NCBI RefSeq assembly: GCF_018614095.1
Contig: NZ_JAGGOY010000020.1
Span: 1-40,998 of the forward strand
Origin: Streptomyces sp. ISL-87
GTDB taxonomy: Bacteria > Actinomycetota > Actinomycetes > Streptomycetales > Streptomycetaceae
DNA length: 40,998 nucleotides
Direction of reading: 5' to 3'
The notes beneath the pieces are model-generated. The model made no database searches and was not told the DNA's origin. It saw nothing but the letters and a program-made list of their open reading frames with translations. Of this stretch, positions 8,179 to 14,239 are shown one piece after another. Every line of letters starts with the position of its first letter. Within the stretch, counting starts at the first letter, position 1. Position numbers and translations under genes: made by a program.

Positions 8179-9573
8179 GTGAGTGCTTCCGGACGTAGTG
8201 AGACCGCCGACGATCTGCTCGCGGCGTTGCTGGACGGGATGGACGCCGCCCTGTGCGCGTTCGACGCCGCCGGTGTGATCACCCACTGGAACCGCGAGGC
8301 CGAGCGGATCCTGGGCTGGTCCGCCGCCGAGGCGGTGGGGCGGCACGGGTTCGCTGGGTGGGCCGTACGGGCCGCCGACGCCCATGACGTTCAGGACAGA
8401 CTCATGGCCGCCCAGGACGCGCCGGGACGGCAGGTGCACGAGTTCGCCCTGCTGACCAAGGACGGCGGGCGCGTGCTGGTACGGACCCAGTCCGCCGGCG
8501 TGCCGGGCGCGGACGGGAAACCAGCCGGGGTGTACTGCGCGTTCAGCGAGGTGCACGCGCAGATCGACCTGGAGCGGTCCATCGCGCTCAGCGAGGCGCT
8601 GATGGACGACGCCTCCTGGGGCGTGGTGCTCGTCGATGTGGACCTGCGCCCGGCCGTCGTCAACGCGCATGCCGCCCGGGCCTTCGGGTCGGTGCGGACC
8701 GCGCTGCTCGGGCGGCCGCTGGGGGAGCTGCTGGCCCAGGGCGTGGAGGAGCTGGAGGGGGCGCTCCAGCACGTGCTGGCCGAGGGGGCGCCGCCGGCGC
8801 CGCTGGAACTGTGGGTGTCGGTGCGTACTCCCGAGGGGGTGCGGCGGCGGTGCTGGCGGTGCGGGTTCCTGCGGCTGGGCTCGCCGCTGGCGGAGGAACC
8901 GGTGCCGCTCGGGGTCGGCCTGCTGTTCCAGGACGTCACCGAGGCCCGGCAGGCCGAGCTGGACACGGGACAGCTGCGGTTCCGCGCCAACCAGCTGTAC
9001 CGGGCGGGGCGGGCCGCCGCCGAGTGCGAGGACCCGGCGGAGGCAGCCGCCGTACGGCTGGACTTCGCGCTCGCGGGGTTCGCGGATCACGCGCTGCTCG
9101 ACTTACTCGGCGTACATGACGTACATGACTCACCCGGTGGACGAGAGGTACACGACGTGCCGGAGCAGACGGGCGGGCCCCGTTCCGCGCGGGCGCGGCA
9201 GCGGCCAGGGCTGGTCCGGTCGGCCGTGTCGCCGTCCGGGCTGACGCTGCTGCTGCCGGGGCCGGGGGCGATCCCCGTCCGGTACGAGGCCGGGCACCCG
9301 GCGCTCCAGGCGCTGGACCGGATCGGCTCGGTGCGTACGAGCGCCCCGCGCGGGGAGGCGGACCCGGACTGGGCGCGGGCCCGGCAGTGGCCCGAGGGTG
9401 CGGCGCACGCGCTCTGCACGGTGCTGCGCAGCCGGGGCAGGACCCTGGGGGCGCTGACCTTCCTGCGCGGGCCCTCGCGCGCCGCATTCGAGCGGGCGGA
9501 CGCGCTGTACGCGGAGGAGGTGGCGGCCCGGGTGGCGGCCGATCTGGATCTGGCCGGCGGCCGTGGTCAGTGA
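8179..9573 (+). CDS. PAS-domain sensory protein without a recognisable output domain; carries a TTA codon
   Basis: 464 residues starting at GTG after GGGGGG. The first PAS domain is at about residues 12-130 (MDAALCAFDAAGVITHWNREAERILGWS, typical PAS core). A second degenerate PAS domain covers about 140-260, ending in the PAC-like LLFQDVTEARQAELD. The remainder (270-460) looks GAF-like (TFLRGPSRAAFERADALYAEEVAARVAADL). No kinase, HATPase or PP2C phosphatase domain is seen, although this architecture in Streptomyces usually leads into a SpoIIE-type phosphatase. A short repeat GVHDVHD...EVHD at about 310-325 comes from near-identical GTACATGAC units. The TTA codon at 9103-9105 makes translation dependent on the bldA Leu tRNA. 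It probably acts through a protein partner; this is inference. Confidence 0.78.
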   Translation: MSASGRSETADDLLAALLDGMDAALCAFDAAGVITHWNREAERILGWSAAEAVGRHGFAGWAVRAADAHDVQDRLMAAQDAPGRQVHEFALLTKDGGRVLVRTQSAGVPGADGKPAGVYCAFSEVHAQIDLERSIALSEALMDDASWGVVLVDVDLRPAVVNAHAARAFGSVRTALLGRPLGELLAQGVEELEGALQHVLAEGAPPAPLELWVSVRTPEGVRRRCWRCGFLRLGSPLAEEPVPLGVGLLFQDVTEARQAELDTGQLRFRANQLYRAGRAAAECEDPAEAAAVRLDFALAGFADHALLDLLGVHDVHDSPGGREVHDVPEQTGGPRSARARQRPGLVRSAVSPSGLTLLLPGPGAIPVRYEAGHPALQALDRIGSVRTSAPRGEADPDWARARQWPEGAAHALCTVLRSRGRTLGALTFLRGPSRAAFERADALYAEEVAARVAADLDLAGGRGQ

Positions 9574-9613
9574 CGTAGCCGATACCGGAGCCGACCGGCC
9601 CGGGCCGCGCGCC

Positions 9614-10369
9614 CTAGTGGCGGAAGAAGATCCGGTCCCCGTACTCCCGCATCACGCGGCCGTTCCACTCGTGGCCGCCGTCCACGTTGCCCGAGCGCAG
9701 CAGCGGGGGCTCCATCCCGCGCGCGGCGAGCTCGCCCGCGGCCGCCGCCATCACGGCCTGCATGATCGCGCTGGTCACGACGGTCGAGGCGGGGGCGAAC
9801 GGTGCGTCGATGCCGTCGATGCTCAGCTCGGCGTCGCCGACCGCGATCTTGCTGTCCAGCACGATGTCGCAGTGGTCCTTGAGGAAGGTGTCGGAGACGT
9901 GCCGCGACCTGGTCTCCGTCGCGTACGCCACCGACGTCACGCCGATGACCTTGAGGCCGATGGCGCGGGCGTTCATGGCCATCTCGACCGGCAGGGCGTT
10001 GCGCCCCGAGAGGGAGATGATCACGAGGACATCGCCCGCGGCGGCCGGGCTGCTGTCCAGGACGGCCGCGGCGAGACCGTCCACCCGCTCCAGGGCGCTG
10101 CCGAGGGTGGCGGGCATGACGTCGATGCCGGCGGTGCCCGGAACGGCCAGGAAGTTCATCAGGGCGAGTCCGCCGGCCCGGTAGACCACGTCCTGGGCGG
10201 GCAGCGAGGAGTGCCCGGCGCCGAAGGCGAAGAGCCGGTTCCCGGCCGCGACGGCGTCGGCGATGACGACGCCCGCCTCGGCGATCCGCGCGCCCTCTTC
10301 GTCCCGCACCCGCTCCAGGAGGCCGATGGCGGCGTCGAAGAACTGCCCGGCCAGCTTGCTCTCGCTCAT
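9614..10369 (-). CDS. SIS-domain protein, UPF0309 family (sugar-phosphate binding)
   Basis: 251 residues of the sugar-isomerase (SIS) fold that binds phosphosugars. Visible features: FGAGHSSLPAQDVVYRAGGL near residue 49 and the nucleotide-like segment LVIISLSGRNALPVEMAMNA near 115, where SLSGRN is the Ser/Thr-rich phosphate loop, then GLKVIGVTSV. The sequence matches the UPF0309 family, in which I recall S. coelicolor SCO4393. The substrate is unknown; an amino-sugar phosphate is plausible. ATG at 10369 has GAAAGGG upstream. It is transcribed away from the iron regulator gene across an operator-rich 276-bp gap. Confidence 0.88.
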   Translation of the reverse strand: MSESKLAGQFFDAAIGLLERVRDEEGARIAEAGVVIADAVAAGNRLFAFGAGHSSLPAQDVVYRAGGLALMNFLAVPGTAGIDVMPATLGSALERVDGLAAAVLDSSPAAAGDVLVIISLSGRNALPVEMAMNARAIGLKVIGVTSVAYATETRSRHVSDTFLKDHCDIVLDSKIAVGDAELSIDGIDAPFAPASTVVTSAIMQAVMAAAAGELAARGMEPPLLRSGNVDGGHEWNGRVMREYGDRIFFRH

Positions 10370-10431
10370 ACGCCGATGGCCCTTTCAGAGGTGAGATGCG
10401 GTGGGGGTGCGTCCGTGCCCGCCGCTCACCG

Positions 10432-10447
10432 TGCGGTCTGTACCAAG
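10432..10447. promoter_or_regulatory. Weak GntR/DasR-like operator upstream of the SIS gene
   Basis: GGTCTGTACCA inside this 16-mer differs by two central bases from GGTCTAGACCA, the core of the DasR (dre) site. It lies 63 bases upstream of a gene for a phosphosugar-binding protein. The flanks match the consensus poorly, so this is suggestive only. Confidence 0.3.
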
Positions 10448-10484
10448 GGCGTGTCAATACGAACGTCAATCCAGGGCCGACGGC

Positions 10485-10560
10485 CCGGCAGATGTCCCGG
10501 ACATGATCCGGACATGATCCGGCAGATGTCCCGGACATGATCCGGAGATGTCCAGGACTG
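10485..10560. promoter_or_regulatory. Tandem palindromic repeats between the SIS and iron-regulator genes
   Basis: A 28-bp sequence is repeated exactly at 10485-10512 and 10519-10546 (34-bp period). Each copy contains the palindrome ATGTCC-C-GGACAT (10492-10504, 10526-10538), and a third partly degraded copy is at 10548-10560. The submotif ACATGATCCGG occurs three times (10501, 10512, 10535). It lies in a divergent intergenic region, so it could be a multi-site operator for either gene. It does not resemble the DtxR/DmdR iron box. Confidence 0.6.
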
Positions 10561-10645
10561 GCCTTGACGCTCGGCACGGGACGGTTGTCGGCCCGATGCG
10601 TCAGAATTGGGGACAGGGCCAGCGCACGCAATCCGAGGGGCACGA

Positions 10646-11338
10646 ATGTCCGGACTGATCGATACCACGGAGATGTATCTCCGCACCATCCTCGAGCTGG
10701 AAGAGGAAGGTGTTGTCCCCATGCGCGCCCGTATCGCCGAGCGGCTCGACCAGAGCGGTCCGACGGTGAGCCAGACGGTGGCGCGGATGGAGCGAGACGG
10801 CCTGGTGGCCGTCGCGAGCGACAGGCACCTGGAGCTGACCGAGGAGGGGCGGCGGCTGGCGACGCGCGTGATGCGCAAGCACCGGCTCGCGGAATGCCTG
10901 CTCGTCGACGTCATCGGCCTGGAGTGGGAGCAGGTGCACGCGGAGGCCTGCCGGTGGGAGCACGTGATGAGCGAGGCGGTGGAGCGGCGGGTGCTGGAGC
11001 TGCTGCGCCACCCGACGGAGTCGCCGTACGGGAACCCGATCCCGGGTCTGGAGGAGCTGGGCGAGAAGGCGGAGGCCGAGCTGTTCCTGGAGGACGGCAT
11101 GGTCAGCCTGTCCGAGCTGGATCCGGGCACCGAGGGCAAGACCGTGGTCGTGCGGCGGATCGGGGAGCCGATCCAGACCGACGCCCAGCTGATGTACACG
11201 CTGCGGCGGGCGGGCGTGCAGCCCGGCTCGGTGGTGAGCGTGACCGAGTCCCCGGGCGGGGTGCTGGTCGGCAGTGGCGGCGAGGCCGCCGAGCTGGATA
11301 CGGATGTCGCCTCGCACGTGTTCGTCGCGAAGCGCTGA
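10646..11338 (+). CDS. dmdR1: Iron-dependent repressor, DtxR/IdeR family (DmdR1-type)
   Basis: Fe(II)-activated repressor of siderophore and iron-uptake genes, 230 residues, the full three-domain length. Residues 1-70 form the winged helix (DTTEMYLRTILELEEEG; RLDQSGPTVSQTVARMERDG). Residues 71-140 carry the metal and dimerisation domain with the ligand motif EACRWEHVMS (Cys, Glu and His as in DtxR) and SPYGNPIPGLEEL. The C-terminal SH3-like domain ends LDTDVASHVFVAKR. ATG at 10646 is chosen because of GAGGGG five bases upstream; an in-frame start 13 codons earlier has no such site. In S. coelicolor the orthologue DmdR1 is overlapped by an antisense gene, adm (from memory), and long antisense frames exist here too. 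A strong terminator follows. Confidence 0.96.
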   Translation: MSGLIDTTEMYLRTILELEEEGVVPMRARIAERLDQSGPTVSQTVARMERDGLVAVASDRHLELTEEGRRLATRVMRKHRLAECLLVDVIGLEWEQVHAEACRWEHVMSEAVERRVLELLRHPTESPYGNPIPGLEELGEKAEAELFLEDGMVSLSELDPGTEGKTVVVRRIGEPIQTDAQLMYTLRRAGVQPGSVVSVTESPGGVLVGSGGEAAELDTDVASHVFVAKR

Positions 11339-11383
11339 CCACTGGGGCTGGGGCTGCTTGGGCCTCTGTGGGCCTCTGTGGGC

Positions 11384-11412
11384 GGCCCCGGCGCTTTTGC
11401 GGCGCCGGGGCC
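11384..11412 (+). terminator. Rho-independent-type terminator of the iron regulator gene
   Basis: Perfect 11-bp GC-rich stem (GGCCCCGGCGC at 11384-11394 with GCGCCGGGGCC at 11402-11412) and a 7-base loop, followed by a pyrimidine-rich tail ending in CCCCTTTT. It lies 45 bases after the stop codon. Confidence 0.75.
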
Positions 11413-11575
11413 GGTCCTCCCCTTTTGACCTGGAGCCCCGAGCTCTCAAGGTCATCCCCACGGACCGTCTTCCCCGAGCGGCCCGCCTCCCGTTGAAAAG
11501 ATCCCCTCGGCAGCGGAAGCCAATCCTTGAGCAAGGTCACTCGAAAGAGCGGTGTTGGCGGCGAGAACCCGGTTT

Positions 11576-11591
11576 TCGAATGCGGGTTCGA
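11576..11591. promoter_or_regulatory. LexA (SOS) box upstream of the alpha/beta hydrolase
   Basis: TCGAATGCGGGTTCGA fits the Gram-positive/actinobacterial LexA consensus TCGAAC-N4-GTTCGA at 11 of 12 defined bases. GATACT, a plausible -10 hexamer, overlaps its right end (11590-11595), so bound LexA would block transcription. Its place 35 bases before the GTG at 11626 supports that start over the TTG at 11527. Confidence 0.6.
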
Positions 11592-11625
11592 TACTCTGGC
11601 CGAGAGCGAAGGGGGTGCATCTGCG

Positions 11626-12543
11626 GTGGTACAGCGCATCGATGTGACAGGGGCCGGCGGTGTGCGCCTGGCCGCCTGGGAGTTCCAGGAACCGGCCTCC
11701 GCCGACGCGTACCGGGCGGCGGACCCGGTGGACCGGGAGCCCCCCGCGGACCCGGAGCGGCCCGCGGTGCTGTTACTCCACGGGCTGATGGGCCGCGCCT
11801 TCCACTGGGCCGGTACCGCCCGCTGGCTCGCCCAGCGCCACCGCGTCGTGGCCCTGGACCAGCGCGGCCACGGCCAGAGCGACCGCCCGGCCGCCGGCCC
11901 CGACAGCCCTACGCCCTTGGGCCGCGAGGCCTTCGTGGCCGACGCCGAGGCTGCTGTCGACCAGCTCGGCCTCGCCCCGGTGACCCTGATCGGCCACTCC
12001 ATGGGCGCCCTCACCGCCTGGCAGCTCGCCGCCCGCCGCCCCGACCTGGTCCGGGCCCTGGTGATCTGCGACATGCGCGCCTCCGCCCTCGGCGAGGCCT
12101 CGCAGCAGCAGTGGCAGGACTGGTTCCACCACTGGCCCCTGCCCTTCCCCACCCAGGACGCCGCCCGCCGCTGGTTCGGCGAGGACGACCCGCGGGTGGA
12201 GCGCCCCGACCCCGGCCGCGGCGCCTTCTTCGCCGAGGTGATGCATGAGGCCCCGGACGGCTGGCGCCCGCTCTTCTCCCGCCGCCAGATGCTCACGGCC
12301 CGCGAGACCTGGGTCCACGACGCGCACTGGGAGGAGCTGGCCCAGGTCCGCTGCCCGACCCTGGTCGTCCGGGGCCTCGACGGCGAACTCGGGCGCGCGG
12401 AGGCCCAGGAAATGGTCCGCGTCCTCCCAGCAGGCCAGTACGCCGAAATCCCCGACGCGGGCCACTACCTCCACTACGACCAACCAACAGCGTGGCGCGC
12501 GGCCCTGGAACCATTCCTGGACGGCATCAAGGCGACCCCCTGA
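11626..12543 (+). CDS. Alpha/beta hydrolase with a TTA codon
   Basis: 305-residue alpha/beta-hydrolase-fold enzyme (esterase, lipase or haloperoxidase-like); substrate unknown. The oxyanion motif LLLHGLMGRAFHW is near residue 50, DQRGHGQSDRP near 82, the nucleophile elbow GHSMGALTAW near 124 (Ser), and the catalytic His in PDAGHYLHYD near 285. A probable acid lies at GLDGELGRAEAQ. GTG at 11626 is preferred because GAAGGGGG lies upstream and a LexA box lies between it and the earlier in-frame TTG (11527); the longer form would add 33 residues without domain character. The TTA codon at 11773-11775, just before the HG motif, ties expression to bldA. The gene stands alone after the iron-regulator terminator. 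Confidence 0.88.
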   Translation: MVQRIDVTGAGGVRLAAWEFQEPASADAYRAADPVDREPPADPERPAVLLLHGLMGRAFHWAGTARWLAQRHRVVALDQRGHGQSDRPAAGPDSPTPLGREAFVADAEAAVDQLGLAPVTLIGHSMGALTAWQLAARRPDLVRALVICDMRASALGEASQQQWQDWFHHWPLPFPTQDAARRWFGEDDPRVERPDPGRGAFFAEVMHEAPDGWRPLFSRRQMLTARETWVHDAHWEELAQVRCPTLVVRGLDGELGRAEAQEMVRVLPAGQYAEIPDAGHYLHYDQPTAWRAALEPFLDGIKATP

Positions 12544-13008
12544 CGGCGCCCCAGACGCCTGGCCCGGCGGGGCGGGGTGGGGCTCTTCCCAGGGGGGCCT
12601 GACGGTCGGGCGGTGCGGGGGTGGGTGACTCTCGGGGGCAGGGCCTGGCAGACGGGCGGAGTTGGGGCGGGCAGCCCTCCCGGACCGGACCTGAAAGTCG
12701 GGGGGTGCCGGGCCAGGCGCCGCTCCCGAACCGGGGCCGGGCAGTCGGACGGTGCCGGGCCAGGTGCCCCACCCGAACCGGGGCCGGGCAGTCGGACAGA
12801 CCGTCTTCCCCCAGGACTCCACCGACCGCCTCACCTGGTGGACCAACCGGCGCGCCCACCGAACACGGCGCCGCAGCACCTCATGAACAGCTCGTGCCGC
12901 TGCCTGCCCCCCGGCGCTGGACCAGCTCCTGGTCATACGCCGCTGGCTGGAGCTGACCCTGGTCCGCGTGGACGAGAAGATCACCGCGGGCGTCTGCTGC
13001 TGCGGGTG
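12544..13008. other. 465-bp intergenic region with degenerate repeats
   Basis: No convincing gene. The left half is G-rich and contains a 41-47-bp repeat (listed separately). The right half (12800-13008) reads in one frame as TVFPQDSTDRLTWWTNRR, then a stop, then LDQLLVIRRWLELTLVRVDE. This looks like an eroded coding remnant but cannot be assigned. Confidence 0.4.
12685..12803. repeat. Three degenerate tandem copies of a 41-47-bp GC-rich repeat
   Basis: Copies begin at 12685, 12726 and 12773. The last two share CCGAACCGGGGCCGGGCAGT and the first two share GGTGCCGGGCCAGG(C/T)GCC. Copies 2 and 3 are the closest pair. Confidence 0.6.
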
Positions 13009-13260
13009 TCAGCCAAGGCGGCCGACGTGGATGACCACGATGGTGATGGTGGCCTCGGTGATCTTGTACATGACCCGGTAGCGCCCAACGTGCATCCGGC
13101 GCAGGTCCGGGGAGCCGTACGGAGTGCTGCCCGCGGGCCGGGGCTGGTCGGCGAGCAGGTCGACGGCGTCCATGAGCTGGCGCAGCCCGTCGGCGTCGTC
13201 CTTGAGGAACCGGGCGGCCGCGTCGATGGCGGGCTCGTCCCAGACGATCGAGTAGGTCAC
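13009..13260 (-). CDS. Type II toxin, RelE/ParE family
   Basis: 83-residue protein, the normal toxin size. The family fold is visible: a helical N-terminal half (VWDEPAIDAAARFLKDD... LMDAVDLLADQP) and a beta-sheet half ending in DLRRMHVGRYRVMYKIT and ITIVVIHVGRLG. The string R-M-H-V-G-R-Y-R-V-M-Y is the hallmark of RelE/ParE proteins. RelE members cut mRNA at the ribosome and ParE members poison gyrase; the sequence alone does not decide. Its GTG start overlaps the antitoxin stop (GTGA), so the two are translationally coupled with the antitoxin first. Confidence 0.9.
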   Translation of the reverse strand: MTYSIVWDEPAIDAAARFLKDDADGLRQLMDAVDLLADQPRPAGSTPYGSPDLRRMHVGRYRVMYKITEATITIVVIHVGRLG

Positions 13261-13511
13261 CCACGCTCCAGGCCGAGTCGGGTGCGGACGTCATCGTGGG
13301 GCACGGTTTCCACGGTCCCGGCGGACTGGCGCTCGCGGTACCTGGCCAGGGCCAGGGCGTCCTCGAGATCGGCCAGTTCCTGGGGGTTGATGAGCACGGC
13401 CGCCGGCTGGCCGTGGTCGGTGATCGTGATGCGTTCGCGGGCGTGGGACGTGCGGCGGACCAGTGATCCGAACTTCGCCCGCGCCTCGGTGATCGGCAGA
13501 GTGTCACTCAT
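13257..13511 (-). CDS. Type II antitoxin, Phd/YefM family
   Basis: 84-residue protein. The N-terminal DNA-binding and dimerisation part (SDTLPITEARAKFGSLVRR, then ITITDHGQPAAVLINPQEL at about residues 28-46) is diagnostic of Phd/YefM. The C-terminal tail (residues 50-84, helical, rich in Arg, Glu and Asp) would wrap around and neutralise the toxin. ATG at 13511 is chosen because the conserved fold begins there; the far longer frame through 15077 crosses repeats and the ABC permease. It first represses the operon through the palindrome just upstream, which contains TGTACA, the core recognised by YefM-YoeB in E. coli. Confidence 0.93.
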   Translation of the reverse strand: MSDTLPITEARAKFGSLVRRTSHARERITITDHGQPAAVLINPQELADLEDALALARYRERQSAGTVETVPHDDVRTRLGLERG

Positions 13512-13516
13512 GCGCA

Positions 13517-13530
13517 GAACTGTACACTTC
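13517..13530. promoter_or_regulatory. Probable antitoxin operator (TGTACA palindrome)
   Basis: GAACTGTACACTTC is palindromic at 12 of 14 positions around TGTACA and lies six bases before the antitoxin ATG. YefM-type antitoxins bind TGTACA-centred palindromes for autoregulation (established for E. coli yefM-yoeB). Confidence 0.65.
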
Positions 13531-13765
13531 ACGTGCCTTGTGGCGGGCTGTTCGCTCGGCGAACAGAGCCTGCGGGGTGTTGGTCCTCGGGGAGGGTTGG
13601 ACCGGGTTTTGGCGGTATACGGCTGACGCCGACGCGGGCTCGTCCCGGGCGGTCCGCCGCCACCTGCGGCAGCGTGGCATCCGGGCGGTGATCCCGCAGC
13701 CTGCCGACCAGGCCGCCAACCGCAAGCGGCGCGGACGCCTCGGCGGCCGTTCGGTCCCCGCCGCG

Positions 13766-14110
13766 CTGCGCGCCACCGCCCGGCGGGTGTTTCGTCACTG
13801 GCCTGCCGCGCACCACCGCCCGGCGGTGTTTTCGTCAACTGGCCCGCCGCGCGTCGCGGTCCGGCGGGTGTTCGGTCCCCGCCGCGCTGTGCATCACCGC
13901 CCGCGGGTGTCCGTCCGTCCCCACCCCACCCCACCCCACCCCCGCCCCGCCCCGCCGCTCGTCGTGGTCTGGCGACCACCTCGTACCGTCCCGCTGCGCG
14001 GTGCCGGCCGGTCGGTGTTCCGGCTTCGGCTCGCTGTGTGTCACCGCCCGGCGGGGATCGGCTCGTCCCGCTGCGCGTCACCGCCCGGCGGGGTGTTCCG
14101 GACCCGGGTG
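13766..14110. repeat. Degenerate 40-bp hairpin repeats
   Basis: At least six copies of a unit reading roughly GCTGCGC(A/G)TCACCGCCCGG then CGGGTGTTCGTC. The palindromic cores are at 13774, 13814, 13854, 13895, 14042 and 14079, the first four spaced 40-41 bp apart. The copy at 13814-13828 is a perfect hairpin (CACCGCC-C-GGCGGTG). A decayed copy lies near 13993. The form recalls REP-like elements. Confidence 0.65.
13919..13955 (-). repeat. C-rich simple repeat, G-quadruplex potential on the minus strand
   Basis: CCCCA repeated four times followed by CCCCG/CCCCGCC runs. The complementary strand has seven G4-5 tracts separated by single bases, an unusually strong potential G-quadruplex, embedded in the hairpin repeats. 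Confidence 0.6.
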
Positions 14111-14239
14111 CCGTGCGTTGCCGTTCGGGTGGCGCTTCGGCTGCGGCCCGCCCCGCCGGCCGGTCCCCACACACCGCGGCGGCGGGTTCCCGGTCACCCC
14201 GGGGCCCGCCGCCGCGTTCTGTGTGGTCAGCCTGCGTGG

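Larger units (their letters stand above)
13512..14239. other. 728-bp repeat-filled intergenic region
   Basis: This lies between the toxin-antitoxin promoter and the ABC permease stop. It holds the antitoxin operator, a family of about 40-bp hairpin repeats (13766-14110) and a C4A run (13919-13955). Frames crossing it read as low-complexity Arg/Gly/Pro/Ala text and are not genes. Confidence 0.6.

Noticed and set aside
10485..10560. DtxR/DmdR iron box
   Set aside because: The palindrome ATGTCC-N-GGACAT lacks the TTAGGTTAG-type consensus.
10607..10645. Earlier start for the iron regulator
   Set aside because: No ribosome site, and the DtxR family begins at the ATG at 10646.
11527..11625. TTG start adding 33 residues to the hydrolase
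   Set aside because: The extension contains the LexA box and -10-like sequence and lacks domain content; GTG at 11626 has a better ribosome site.
12577..13626. 349-residue plus-strand frame over the toxin-antitoxin genes
   Set aside because: Shadow of the toxin and antitoxin genes and of the 47-bp repeats.
13766..14110. CRISPR array
   Set aside because: The 40-bp units are contiguous and degenerate with no unique spacers, and no cas genes are near.
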